The notes beneath the pieces are model-generated. The model was not told where the DNA came from, did not search any database, and saw only the letters and a program-made list of their open reading frames with translations. Both the position numbers and the translations under genes were made by a program. This document shows, piece by piece, positions 51,884 through 61,500 of a stretch of 64,000 bases of DNA (the first letter of the stretch is position 1; every line of letters begins with the position of its first letter). Location of the stretch: contig JAJDWI010000149.1 of assembly GCA_022825665.1 (NCBI GenBank), positions 26,700 to 90,699 on the forward strand, given 5' to 3'. The stretch comes from Candidatus Poribacteria bacterium. Lineage in GTDB: Bacteria > Poribacteria > WGA-4E > WGA-3G.

Positions 51884-52248
51884 AAAATATATTCACACTC
51901 CCTGGTAGGTGTGGTTTTTAACCGCACCATTTACATAGGTTCGGTTAGGAAACCGAACCATAAGCGTCAATTTAAGGAGAAACGCGTTCGTAGTCGCGCA
52001 ATTCATTGCGCCTCGGACATTCGTAGGGGCGAGGGAACCTCGCCCGCAGGACATGAATATCGGGCGGGGAGACCCCGCCCCTACGAACGGGACGTGCCCA
52101 GACCCTGATAACAACCTCGTAGGGGCGAGGTCCCCTCGCCCGCATGCCCACATACAGTCCTAAAGCCCAGAGGGGCGACAGGTGTATCAGGTGCCCTAAC
52201 GTTAAGCACTAAATTGACGCTAATAGTTCGGTTAGGATACCTAACCTA
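51884..52248. repeat. MITE-like element with inverted ends and three REP hairpins
   Basis: 39-bp imperfect inverted repeats at 51936-51974 and 52210-52248 agree at 31 of 39 positions. They enclose REP hairpins GGGCGAGG/CCTCGCCC at 52027-52045 and 52123-52141, and GGGCGGGG/CCCCGCCC at 52062-52080, plus a GCGCAAT/ATTGCGC hairpin at 51996-52011. A block from 51884 to 52045 is also present at 63243-63375, where a 30-bp segment between AGGT direct repeats is missing. No gene is supported here. Confidence 0.75.
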
Positions 52249-52322
52249 CCAAAGTGTCCAAGGAATTACGAATTTTACTATAAGACAAAAAGGTTATTTC
52301 ATATTACAAAACGTACAGAAAA

Positions 52323-52344
52323 AGGACGGGTAACAACCCGTCCT
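52323..52344 (-). terminator. Rho-independent terminator of the PPC-domain gene
   Basis: GGACGGGT, loop AACA and ACCCGTCC form a perfect 8-bp stem, extended by one A-T pair. Read on the - strand it is followed by TTTTTC, about 40 bp after the stop of the 52381-54879 gene. Confidence 0.85.
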
Positions 52345-52380
52345 ATATTCAGTAATACAACTGTAAAATACTTGTGATGT

Positions 52381-54879
52381 TTACCGAATAATCTTCACAT
52401 TGATAACAGGACTATCCTGTTGAAATGGCTTACCATTGATTACTGCGGTTGCTCTGAATTTAACCTGATAAGTCTTGGGTTCAAGAGAACTGATTGCCTT
52501 AAGATCTACCTCTACATCGTTTTCATTGATCGGTATCGTTGCTTCAGGTATAGTAATGCCTTCTGGTACTGTAATAGGCGTAATGGTAACGATGTCAGTA
52601 AAACTTCCTCTCCGAACAATGCTCATGGTCAGTTTAGCAGTTTTGGTTAACGGTTCAACTTTATCCTCTGTTTCTGTCTGTTCTGCCTGTGTATTCTCTG
52701 TTGGACTTGGATTTGAGACAGCAACAGTTTCACCTTCCACAGCAGCTTCCGCAGGTTCAGTTTCATTTGCTGGTTTTGGAAAAACAATACTAAACCGCAG
52801 CGGTTCTATCGTAACGATAAATGGTGCTTCAACAACTGTCAGAGGGATAACAGGAGATGATTCGGTATAGTTTTCTCGGTTGACATTAGCAGTACCACTC
52901 ACAGAAATATAACTTGTACCCGGTGTTGGAACAACAGAAAATTGTTCTCGTCGTTCAACGGTTCCAGCTCTAAGTGAAATGACAGCACTATTTTGTCCAG
53001 CAGCAATTGTTGCTTTTCCACCTGTAATACGCGCTGGAACTCCCTGAACAGTAAGAGCGATAGGACCATTAAAGTTCTCTCTCCGGTCAGCAATGACATG
53101 GAAGTTTGTAGTTTTATTATGAACTACATTGACACCCACATCAGCAAATGATAGTGTAAACGGTGGGGCTTCCATCACTGTCAAGAGTATTTCCTTCGGT
53201 GAGGCAGTTTCTTCTATACGATTACCTGCGACTGCACTGACTCCAACAATAGAGAAAGGATGGAGTCCAAGAGGTGCATCAGTCGGAGCAGTTATTGTTA
53301 GTAATGCCTGATTTTGACTTGGATAAAGGATTGTTGAACTTACCACAAATCCTTTTGGCAGATCAGGAGAGTAGAATCGAAGGGCACCATTAAACCCATC
53401 TAATCGGGCAACAGATGCAGTCATTGTAAAAGTACCACCACGACTTATACGTGGGTTATCCGCATTAACATTAAGACGAAAACCTTGATTCAAAGGTCTG
53501 ATGGTAAGTCTGTATGGAAAATCCGCACCACCTGCACTGTTAAGGTCACGTACGGAAATACCGTAATCACCTGCTTCAGGAAATGCAAATCCTATTCTTG
53601 CATCTGTTCCACTTGCATCATCATTCACTCTTAAGACCTGTTCTTCAACGCTACCTTCAGCTTCACCTTTTTTATCAGAATAAATGGTTAACACTGGATC
53701 CAGTTGTGAACGAAACTGTCGTGCTTGAACATCGAATACTAAATTCGTGCCTTTTTCTACCTTAATAGAGAACCTATCTACATCACCAGCTTTCTCTATT
53801 CTACCGTTCACTGTTATCGGTGTGCCGATTTTGTTTTCTTGTGCTAAAGTATTATTCGGTTCTGTTTCATTCGTCTCGTTGAATTCTCCAATCGCAAACG
53901 GATATGGATTAGTTTCTAAACCGTTTGGAGTGCTGACGCGTAGTTCTTGAATTCCAAGTGAAGCATCTGGTGATATATCTAACTGTATCGCATTGACTGA
54001 ACCTAAATTTGCCCCAGCAACATTAACATTATTCGCAGCACCACGTTTCCCACCGAGCGGAAAAACACTTTGAAGGTAAGGTAACTCCCCTATGTTAAGT
54101 CTGTATAAATAATTTCCTCCACCTTGATAGCGGACATCACGTAGATAAAGCGTATATTCACCTTCCATTTGTGTTGTATAATCAATAAATGAATCTAATC
54201 CATTCCCATCCTGACTTTTCAATATCTCAGTACCATTTGGGTCATAAAGCACAAGATAGGTATCTAATGGCGATCCGATACGTTGCGCATGTATGTCGCA
54301 TATTAGTCGCGCACCCTTTCTAAGTTTAAAACGGAACATATCCACATCATCAATAGATGAAATTGTGCCATTAACAGTAACTGGCAATTCAAGCATGTTT
54401 GATTCTTCTTTTGTGGTATTAGGTTCCTTTTCCTTAATCTCTGGTAGATCGCCGACAATGAAGTTTTGTGGATTGGAAACACCGTTTGGAGTGATAAGTC
54501 GTATCTGGTGGTTGCCAAGAGGGGCATCAGGTGCTATTTCAAAGGAAAGAACTAACCGAGGATCGTTTGGAATGTTCGCTGAAATACCAATTCCTGTAAC
54601 GCGGACCGTTGCTACTGGCGATTTTTGCTTAATTTCTGCTTTGATACCCTCTTTATTGAACCATATCGTCGCACTTTCATTTATGTTTTTTCCATCTAAC
54701 ATTACTTCTATGGTTTGTCCGCGTTGTGCCGCGCGGGGTGTAATACCTGTCAATTGCGGTGCAACTTGAGCATGTGCTAAACTGACAATCAGAGAGAGAA
54801 TCATGAATATCGGTATCAGAAACGGTCTATTGTGCTTGTTTTCTATATCTTCATGTTTATATAATAAAATTTTTGGCAT
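52381..54879 (-). CDS. exported protein with two PPC domains
   Basis: 832 residues with a long signal region ending near residue 37. Two bacterial pre-peptidase C-terminal-like (PPC) domains are recognisable by the EPN-type starts KEPNTTKEESN (about 150) and ETEPNNTLAQEN (about 340) and the closing GDYGISVRDLNSAGG. They are preceded by an IPT/TIG-like domain (LTGITPRAAQRGQTIEVMLDG) and followed by several Ig-like strands. A Pro/Glu/Thr-rich linker lies near 710. No catalytic domain is visible; it is a surface or periplasmic binding protein of the planctomycete type. It ends at a strong terminator. Confidence 0.8.
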   Translation of the reverse strand: MPKILLYKHEDIENKHNRPFLIPIFMILSLIVSLAHAQVAPQLTGITPRAAQRGQTIEVMLDGKNINESATIWFNKEGIKAEIKQKSPVATVRVTGIGISANIPNDPRLVLSFEIAPDAPLGNHQIRLITPNGVSNPQNFIVGDLPEIKEKEPNTTKEESNMLELPVTVNGTISSIDDVDMFRFKLRKGARLICDIHAQRIGSPLDTYLVLYDPNGTEILKSQDGNGLDSFIDYTTQMEGEYTLYLRDVRYQGGGNYLYRLNIGELPYLQSVFPLGGKRGAANNVNVAGANLGSVNAIQLDISPDASLGIQELRVSTPNGLETNPYPFAIGEFNETNETEPNNTLAQENKIGTPITVNGRIEKAGDVDRFSIKVEKGTNLVFDVQARQFRSQLDPVLTIYSDKKGEAEGSVEEQVLRVNDDASGTDARIGFAFPEAGDYGISVRDLNSAGGADFPYRLTIRPLNQGFRLNVNADNPRISRGGTFTMTASVARLDGFNGALRFYSPDLPKGFVVSSTILYPSQNQALLTITAPTDAPLGLHPFSIVGVSAVAGNRIEETASPKEILLTVMEAPPFTLSFADVGVNVVHNKTTNFHVIADRRENFNGPIALTVQGVPARITGGKATIAAGQNSAVISLRAGTVERREQFSVVPTPGTSYISVSGTANVNRENYTESSPVIPLTVVEAPFIVTIEPLRFSIVFPKPANETEPAEAAVEGETVAVSNPSPTENTQAEQTETEDKVEPLTKTAKLTMSIVRRGSFTDIVTITPITVPEGITIPEATIPINENDVEVDLKAISSLEPKTYQVKFRATAVINGKPFQQDSPVINVKIIR

Positions 54880-55003
54880 TTCTCCATTACCTCAGCAACA
54901 GGTAAATTAATACTACAGAAGTAAAACCTTGTCAAATATTAGACTCTTTAATTAAGCAAACCATACGGTTAACGTAACCAACCGAATCTATTTCAAATAT
55001 TAG

Positions 55004-55046
55004 AAAACCTGCACCTGAAATCAGTTATTTTCCAAGTGCAGGTTTT
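55004..55046 (-). terminator. hairpin terminator after the DUF1501 gene
   Basis: AAAACCTGCAC and GTGCAGGTTTT (11 bp, perfect) flank a 21-base loop, 16 bp after the stop of the DUF1501 gene on the - strand. The A/T ends of the stem give the U-tract in either direction. Confidence 0.75.
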
Positions 55047-55061
55047 AGAATAGAGTTAAAA

Positions 55062-56507
55062 TTAGAAAATTCCAGTAATTACCTCACCTTTTACCAACTC
55101 ACGCGGTTGATCTAAGTGATTCATCACGATAGTATGTGGATCAATACCAAGCGTATGGTAAATAGTAGCGAGGATATCCCGCGGATGTACCGGTTTTTCA
55201 AGTGGTGTTGAACCTGTGGCATCAGACTTACCGTAAACCTGACCACCTTTGACACCAGCACCAGCAATTAGACCGGTGTAGCAATAGGGCCAATGGTCGC
55301 GTCCATCAGGTGCGTTTCCGTTTCCAGATGTGCTAATACCCATCCGCGGTGAACGACCAAATTCACCGATAGCGAGTACAAGCGTTTCCTCTAACATGCC
55401 CTTCTGATCTAAGTCTTCAAGCAGTGAAGAAACCGCACTATCTAATTTCGGACAGTGAAGGTTTTTCAGTGGACCGAAGTTGGCTGCGTGGGTATCCCAT
55501 GCCGTAGTATTTGGGTTACCGTTAGCAACAGAGGGCCAGTTCACCTGAACGAATCGAGTGCCAGCTTCTACCAAACGTCGTGCAAGTAGTGCACTCTGTC
55601 CAAATGTATGACGACCATATTTGTCACGCATCTCATCAGTTTCCTGAGACAAATCAAACGCGTTGCGTGCCTTTTGAGACAAAATGAGATTATACGCCTT
55701 TTCATAGTATTCGTTCAGCGCAAAGGAATCTGCCACTTTGTCAATTTCTGGCATATTGGCGTTAATTGTTTCAAGGAGCGTCTTCCGACGCTGCAATCGC
55801 TTCGGTGGCACTTCTGGTCTGAGTTTCAAATCATCAAGGTTAATTTCCGTATTAGGATCTTGGAAGAGAAAATATGGGTCATAAGCCCTACCAAGGAATC
55901 CTGCATTTCCACCTTTACCAATGATACCACTCTCCTGCATCGGACGCGGTAGTTGGACTGCTGCTAACATCGGTTCATCTGGTGGTCTGAACTTAGAGAT
56001 ATGTGCTGCAGCGTTTGGATGATCAGCAGGGGATGGTGGGTCAAGTTGTCCGGAAGGAGCAACCTTGTCCGGTGTTTCGCCAGTAACCATCTGATACATC
56101 GCAGCAGTGTGATTGAATAGTCCTGCCGGTGTATAACTTACTGAACGGATAAGACATGCTTTATCCATCTGTTGTGCCAAACGCGGCATTGTTTCTGACA
56201 ACTGAATGCCCGGAACATTTGTCGGAATTGGATTAAATTCCCCACGTATGTTTGATGGTGCATCCGGTTTTGGATCCCAGATATCAATGTGACTCGGTCC
56301 ACCTTGCAAGAAAAGAAGAATGACAGAATTGGCTTTGCCCCAACCATTTAGAGGCTTCGCGGGGTCAACTGTCGTGCTTGCCTTGGCTTGGAGTGACAAT
56401 ACTTGCGGAAGGCTAATGCCCAGCATCGCCGCGCCACCCACGCGGAGAAATTCTCTACGTGAGAACCCATCACATAATCTTCCGGGGGCTTGTGGTAACG
56501 ATATCAT
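55062..56507 (-). CDS. DUF1501 protein (Tat-exported sulfatase-like)
   Basis: About 481 residues. A twin-arginine signal lies in SRREFLRVGGAAMLG near residue 18. The body is a DUF1501 domain of the alkaline-phosphatase/sulfatase superfamily, with LFLQGGPSHIDIWDPKP near 65, GEFGRSPRMG near 370 and GRDHWPYCYTGLIAGAGVKGG near 395, which hold the likely metal-binding Asp/His. DUF1501 genes pair with DUF1549/DUF1553 genes in planctomycete-type genomes, and here that partner is just upstream on the same strand. ATG 56507 has GGAGG upstream. The reaction is unknown. Confidence 0.9.
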   Translation of the reverse strand: MISLPQAPGRLCDGFSRREFLRVGGAAMLGISLPQVLSLQAKASTTVDPAKPLNGWGKANSVILLFLQGGPSHIDIWDPKPDAPSNIRGEFNPIPTNVPGIQLSETMPRLAQQMDKACLIRSVSYTPAGLFNHTAAMYQMVTGETPDKVAPSGQLDPPSPADHPNAAAHISKFRPPDEPMLAAVQLPRPMQESGIIGKGGNAGFLGRAYDPYFLFQDPNTEINLDDLKLRPEVPPKRLQRRKTLLETINANMPEIDKVADSFALNEYYEKAYNLILSQKARNAFDLSQETDEMRDKYGRHTFGQSALLARRLVEAGTRFVQVNWPSVANGNPNTTAWDTHAANFGPLKNLHCPKLDSAVSSLLEDLDQKGMLEETLVLAIGEFGRSPRMGISTSGNGNAPDGRDHWPYCYTGLIAGAGVKGGQVYGKSDATGSTPLEKPVHPRDILATIYHTLGIDPHTIVMNHLDQPRELVKGEVITGIF

Positions 56508-56571
56508 CAATTATTTCCTCCATATTGTTTGTGCTAACTTTCCTTTTTGTTGCACATAAATAGGTATAGGC

Positions 56572-59049
56572 TTATCGGTTGAATAAGAACGCGGGACTGT
56601 TAAGTAATGCCCACATCAAATCTTGCGCGCCTTCTTCCTTAGATTCAGCACTAGCAAGGTGTTCAACCGCTATCTTATATTCGTTTTCCATCGGTAACCG
56701 AGCAAATGTTGCAAGATATAACTCTTCAATAAGAGCACGATCTTCCGTGTTCTCTTTGATAAGTTTGGCAATTCGTCCTTTTGGATCTATAATTGCGTTG
56801 GCAACTGTCGGTCCGTTGATTAGGTTCATTGCATGAGCAAGGCTTACTTCAGTTGTTCGTTCACATTCACATGAACTTTCACGTTCGGGTCGTCCGAACA
56901 ATTTCAAAAAACCATCATCCTTCACTTTGCTGTCGGGTAATTGGACAGCACGGAAGTCTTTTGGCACACCTTGAAACTTCGGTTGGCTTCCCGTCGCAAT
57001 ACCAATCGCATCTAACAACTGTTCAGCTGTCAAACGACGTGCAATTCCATGTGAGAAATTAATCGTGTCTTCTTTGTTCCACTTGTTAGTTTTGATACTC
57101 TGTTGATAGGTGTGAGAACGAGTAATCGTTTTCATGATATGTTTAATATCAAAATCGCTTTCAATAAAGTCTTTGGTCAGGGCATCAAGTAGTTCCGGAT
57201 TGCTGGGTGGGTTACTTGTCCGAATATCATCAACAGGTTCAATGATACCACGTCCCATAAAGTAACTCCAGATTCGGTTCACACCCGCTTTTGCGAACAT
57301 CGGATTCTCAGAGGATGTAAGCCATTCCGCAAGAGATTCACGCTTATTGGTAATATCTTGTTTTGTTTCACCAAATGGTACAGATGGCGGAACAACGGCT
57401 AATGTCCTCGGATGTTTAACAGGTGTAGGACTGAAACTTGCATAAACCACCTCTTCACCCGGTAATCGACCATTTTTCAACTTAACATCAGAGAAAAACG
57501 CTCCGAATTCATAATATTGATTTTGTGTCCATACCTCAAATGGATGGTCATGACACTTGTTACATGAGAAGCGAACACCAAGGAACAGTTGTGTTGTGTT
57601 TTCCACAGCAGCAGTATATTCACGAGAAACACGGAAATAATTAGCCGCAGGGTTTTGATACGCACTGCCTGTTGCCGTAATCAAGTCATGAACAAATTTA
57701 TCGTAAGGACGATTATCGGCAATTGATTCGTGTATCCACTGTTGGAAAAGCCACATACCGCGTTCACCGAGGAATTTACGGTTTGATTGTAACAGATCTC
57801 CCCATTTATGTGTCCAATGATCAACATACTCGGTTGTTTCAACCAAATGATCGATCAGTTTTTCGCGTTTTTCCTTTGATGGTGTTTCATCCATAAGGAA
57901 ACTACGCACCTTTTCAGGTGTTGGTGGGAGTCCTGTCATATCAAAGTAAATCCTTCGAACAAACTCTTCATCTGTGCAGAGTTCAGAAGGTAATATCTTT
58001 AATCGTTTCAGTTTATTATGGACATGCGTATCAATGTAGTTGTATTCAGGAGTTTCAACCCATTCATATCCACTACGATCACCCATAACGATGATACCGT
58101 TTGTGCTATACGCGCCTTCATAGCGGGTTAGTATAGCAGTTTCTCCACGACGTTCCGCAGTAACAACTCCATCATCAGTTACCTTAGCAACTTCATTCAT
58201 ACTACTGGTGAATTTGGCTTCACGTGTTACATCGCGTGTTGTGCCATCAGGATAATGGGCTATTACCAACAATTGTTGTTTTGTACCAGGTATGGATAAT
58301 TCAGCAGAATCTGGAAATACTTCCAACCTTTCAACCCGTTGTGTTGTTTCAACATCTGAGGCAACACCTTCACTAATCCACTGATGAATTAGATTGTAGT
58401 CACGCGAATCTGGCACAATCACTTGACCACCCTTATGTGGAACTTCAGATGTCGGTTTAAGAAGCATAAGACTCTGTTCGGGAAACGCACGATTAAACCG
58501 TCGACCAGTTATATCTTCAATCAAGAGTTCGTAGTCGAAATCTGGATCATAACCGCGTAGCGACAGTTTAAAACCGTTTTTGCCTTTTGCACCACCATGG
58601 CATGTACCATTATTACAACCCGCATGGCTTAGAATCGGCATAACATCACGCACAAAACTCACAGGTGGGGCATCCATACTTTTCACTGCTACTGGTAGTT
58701 CAGTTGTGAGCCCCTTGACAGTTACTGTGATCTTTGTTGTGCCAACTGAATTCGGAAAAATGTAGCCATCTTCATGTAATTTAACACCTTCTGAAGCAGG
58801 TTTTAACGCTGCCCAAGATGTTACATCCACCCATTTTCCATCTTTCGTTTGTCCCGATACAAGTACACGACGACCATCTCGCGCATGCTCTAATGTCAAC
58901 GACTCAGGATGAGTCTTCAATGCTTTGATTTCGGGTACTTCAACACTCGGAATAGTTTCCTCCATCTGACTCCAACTTATCTGCTGAAACATTAAACAGC
59001 ATGAGAGTACGACAAGGAGTGTAACAACCAAGTTAAAACTGAGTTTCAC
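56572..59049 (-). CDS. PSD1-type cytochrome c / DUF1549-DUF1553 protein
   Basis: About 825 residues with a signal peptide. Near residue 145 is the motif CNNGTCHGG, a C-x4-C-H variant of the planctomycete cytochrome c domain. A Big-type Ig domain comes near 235 (DSAELSIPGTKQQLLVIAHYPDGT). The DUF1549 part has LCTDEEFVRRIYFDMTGLPPTPEKV near 355, a second C-x-x-C-H (CNKCHDHPFEVWTQNQYYEFGAFF) near 500, and the DUF1553 part ends the protein. GTG 59049 is chosen because GGAGG lies 5 bp upstream; ATG 59061 would contain that site. It forms a pair with the DUF1501 gene. Confidence 0.88.
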   Translation of the reverse strand: MKLSFNLVVTLLVVLSCCLMFQQISWSQMEETIPSVEVPEIKALKTHPESLTLEHARDGRRVLVSGQTKDGKWVDVTSWAALKPASEGVKLHEDGYIFPNSVGTTKITVTVKGLTTELPVAVKSMDAPPVSFVRDVMPILSHAGCNNGTCHGGAKGKNGFKLSLRGYDPDFDYELLIEDITGRRFNRAFPEQSLMLLKPTSEVPHKGGQVIVPDSRDYNLIHQWISEGVASDVETTQRVERLEVFPDSAELSIPGTKQQLLVIAHYPDGTTRDVTREAKFTSSMNEVAKVTDDGVVTAERRGETAILTRYEGAYSTNGIIVMGDRSGYEWVETPEYNYIDTHVHNKLKRLKILPSELCTDEEFVRRIYFDMTGLPPTPEKVRSFLMDETPSKEKREKLIDHLVETTEYVDHWTHKWGDLLQSNRKFLGERGMWLFQQWIHESIADNRPYDKFVHDLITATGSAYQNPAANYFRVSREYTAAVENTTQLFLGVRFSCNKCHDHPFEVWTQNQYYEFGAFFSDVKLKNGRLPGEEVVYASFSPTPVKHPRTLAVVPPSVPFGETKQDITNKRESLAEWLTSSENPMFAKAGVNRIWSYFMGRGIIEPVDDIRTSNPPSNPELLDALTKDFIESDFDIKHIMKTITRSHTYQQSIKTNKWNKEDTINFSHGIARRLTAEQLLDAIGIATGSQPKFQGVPKDFRAVQLPDSKVKDDGFLKLFGRPERESSCECERTTEVSLAHAMNLINGPTVANAIIDPKGRIAKLIKENTEDRALIEELYLATFARLPMENEYKIAVEHLASAESKEEGAQDLMWALLNSPAFLFNR

Positions 59050-59128
59050 ATTAACCTCCATAAATGGTATGAAACTTTATCATAGCGGTAGATTCCGCTG
59101 TATAATATATTAACTGTTATTTTCCTTA

Positions 59129-59947
59129 TTACCTCTGGTTTTTCAATTCTCCCCACACGATTGGTAATTTACCTTGTGAGGAAACATCAGCAAATTCTGA
59201 TTCACTTGCTAACCAATTAATTATGTTTTCAGTCACTTGTTCTAACTGGTCTATACTTTTGTTGTTAGTATGGTAATTCGGAAGCCGCCAATTCATATTA
59301 AACACTTTGCCGTCTCCAGCTTCCCAATATCCAAACGCAGCAATTCTGTCAGCGTAATTGGTGCCACCTTCCCAAGCATGAGCAAGGGTGGTAAAATTCT
59401 TAGCGAGACTGTCGAAATAGTCTCCACTATTAGGAAATCCCGTTGAATTTAATTGAACCCAATCATTTAGTTTAGGAGGATTACCGTCTACATTCTCAAG
59501 TCCTTCAACCAGACCGAGATCAAGCGTTTCATTTAACACGATAATGCCAACATTACTTCCATCGTCAAGTACAGGTCCAAAAGCGCGCGGTTGGGCATTT
59601 TCAAGTCCCATGGGTGTCGCATAACTGAATGCCTTACCAGTTAACAAGATTGCACCACCACTTTCGGCATAATCCACCAGGGCATCAATTTCTGCACCTG
59701 ACAAAGGACCTGGATCACTATCTCCTTCATTCCACCACACAACAGCATATTGCTTTAACTTTGCACTATTTATATCTTTTTTAGCCAATTGCGTTGTATT
59801 AAACGTATCTTTAGCAAACTCCAATGCTGGTTTTGTAAATGGACCGTTATCTCCAAGAAAGAGATAACCGACTTCTATTGAAGCATTTCCTATAGTTAAA
59901 CCACATAACAAAATTAAAGTCAAGTAAAAGACAAACTTTCTAAACAT
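59129..59947 (-). CDS. exported GATase1-like (ThuA/DUF4960-like) protein of unknown function
   Basis: About 272 residues with a signal peptide (1-22). The fold looks like a class I glutamine-amidotransferase/ThuA domain: YAVVWWNEGDSDPGPLSGAEIDALVDYAESGGAILLTGKAF (about 65-108). It has no Cys-His-Glu triad I can assign. A later part (YADRIAAFGYWEAGDGKVFNMNWRLPNYH) describes a bound or trehalose-like site region but no motif is certain. ATG 59947 has AAGGAG upstream and an earlier ATG at 59962 contains it. Confidence 0.65.
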   Translation of the reverse strand: MFRKFVFYLTLILLCGLTIGNASIEVGYLFLGDNGPFTKPALEFAKDTFNTTQLAKKDINSAKLKQYAVVWWNEGDSDPGPLSGAEIDALVDYAESGGAILLTGKAFSYATPMGLENAQPRAFGPVLDDGSNVGIIVLNETLDLGLVEGLENVDGNPPKLNDWVQLNSTGFPNSGDYFDSLAKNFTTLAHAWEGGTNYADRIAAFGYWEAGDGKVFNMNWRLPNYHTNNKSIDQLEQVTENIINWLASESEFADVSSQGKLPIVWGELKNQR

Positions 59948-60035
59948 TTTTTTCTCCTTCAATCAATGAAGTAGTCATAAATATTATTTATCTATCATTC
60001 TTGTGAAATCAACACATAATTTTTTCTTGACTCTA

Positions 60036-61490
60036 TCACATCGGTCCAACCCGTTGTGGACCTTTATCCATTGCGAACATTGAGGAATCAAAACTTCTTT
60101 TTATCAAATCAAATTTTATATCCTGCTTATCACAATTATACCATAGATTGTTGAATTCACCGAGATCATCAACCAAATCGTAGAGTTCTCCTTCTTCGTG
60201 TCCGTGGTAAACTACTAACTTATAACGTTCATCTCTGTACATTGTTGCGAAAGTATGGTCACGTTGATCAAGGGCATCATAATACTCACAACGGACAAAG
60301 TCACGATGATGATTTGCATCAGATTCACCTCGGAGGATAGATAATAGCGAACGTCCATGCATCTGCTCAGGAATAGGTAAACCTGCTAATTCCAATAGAG
60401 TTGGTGTTTTATCAACAAGTTCAACAAGTGCTTCGCTTTTTAAACCGTTTTCAAAATGTCCTTGCCACGAGAAAATCAAAGGCACTCTGACCAATCCTTC
60501 GTAAAACCGACATCCTTTTTGTATAAGTCCATGGTCTCCTAACATTTCCCCGTGATCGCTTGTGAAGATGATAACTGTATTCTCACGTTGTCCTGTCTCA
60601 TCCAATACTTCCAAAATCCGACCTAACTGATCATCTATCAGTTTAATCATCGCATAATAGGCAGCTGTCAGTGTCTTTGCATCCCTTTGCCCTACCAATT
60701 CAGGTTTTGTCTTGCCTCGCGGTGACTGTGGTATAATAGGATTTCGTATATCTAATTCATCAGGTGTACGAACTTTTGACTGAAAATCAATTTTACTTAG
60801 TCTATTTTGTTGTTCTAAATCACTCTCCTTGAAATGAGGTTCTGGCAGGTCTTCTGGATTAAACTGTTCCCTATATGACTGAGGTGGATTGAACGGAGGA
60901 TGCGGGTCATATATGTTAACACTTGCAAGCCATGGAGCATCTCGTTCCTCACAGATAAACTCTATCGTCTTCTCTGTACACCAAGTCGTTTGATGTAATT
61001 CTGCTGGAACACCTTCAGGATTTTGGGTTAACTCGCGAAGTATATAGCCTTTTGAGCGAACCCAATCAGCGTAATCGTGTCCCTCCTCCCAGTCATCTCG
61101 TGGTGCATGGCTATATTGCCAATATCGGTAACCATCATCTGCACGCGGTTCTATTCTACGAAAAGCACTCGCAAGATGCAATTTACCTATCAAACCACAA
61201 TCGTATCCGTTATCTGCAAGCGTACGTGTGACAAGTGGAAATGTATCCGGAAAATAATCGTTACCATTGCCATTTACATGAACTGCACTCGGATACATAC
61301 CTGTCAAAAAACTTGCACGGCTCGGAGTACAAATTGGACTTTGACAATACGCATGCGTAAATGCCACACCATCAGCAACCAAACTATCAATGTTAGGTGT
61401 TGATACGTATGGATTACCCAATGATCCTATTGTATCGTAACGCTGTTGATCAGTACATATCCATAAGATATTTGGTGTTTCAACAGACAT
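60036..61490 (-). CDS. sulfatase (type I, formylglycine-dependent)
   Basis: 484 residues without a clear signal peptide. The formylglycine motif CTPSRASFLTG is near residue 57 (Cys-x-Pro-x-Arg), so a maturase (AtsB-like or FGE) must act on it. The metal-binding ICTDQQ near 11 and TSDHGEMLGDHGLIQKG near 308 are intact. It resembles sulfatases of choline or iduronate type in having YPSAVHVNGNGN after the active site. Sulfated polysaccharides of algae or sponges are likely substrates. It starts 10 bp after the stop of the selenoprotein gene upstream. Confidence 0.92.
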   Translation of the reverse strand: MSVETPNILWICTDQQRYDTIGSLGNPYVSTPNIDSLVADGVAFTHAYCQSPICTPSRASFLTGMYPSAVHVNGNGNDYFPDTFPLVTRTLADNGYDCGLIGKLHLASAFRRIEPRADDGYRYWQYSHAPRDDWEEGHDYADWVRSKGYILRELTQNPEGVPAELHQTTWCTEKTIEFICEERDAPWLASVNIYDPHPPFNPPQSYREQFNPEDLPEPHFKESDLEQQNRLSKIDFQSKVRTPDELDIRNPIIPQSPRGKTKPELVGQRDAKTLTAAYYAMIKLIDDQLGRILEVLDETGQRENTVIIFTSDHGEMLGDHGLIQKGCRFYEGLVRVPLIFSWQGHFENGLKSEALVELVDKTPTLLELAGLPIPEQMHGRSLLSILRGESDANHHRDFVRCEYYDALDQRDHTFATMYRDERYKLVVYHGHEEGELYDLVDDLGEFNNLWYNCDKQDIKFDLIKRSFDSSMFAMDKGPQRVGPM

Positions 61491-61500
61491 ATTTAGTTTA

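Noticed and set aside
51893..52153. Open frames on both strands in the 52-kb repeat
   Set aside because: Translated REP hairpins give repeated low-complexity peptides; no start signal.
52210..52248. Second Rrf2-type operator (GGTTAGG-ATA-CCTAACC)
   Set aside because: It looks like the 6119-6135 dyad but is part of the element's inverted end and is not at a promoter.
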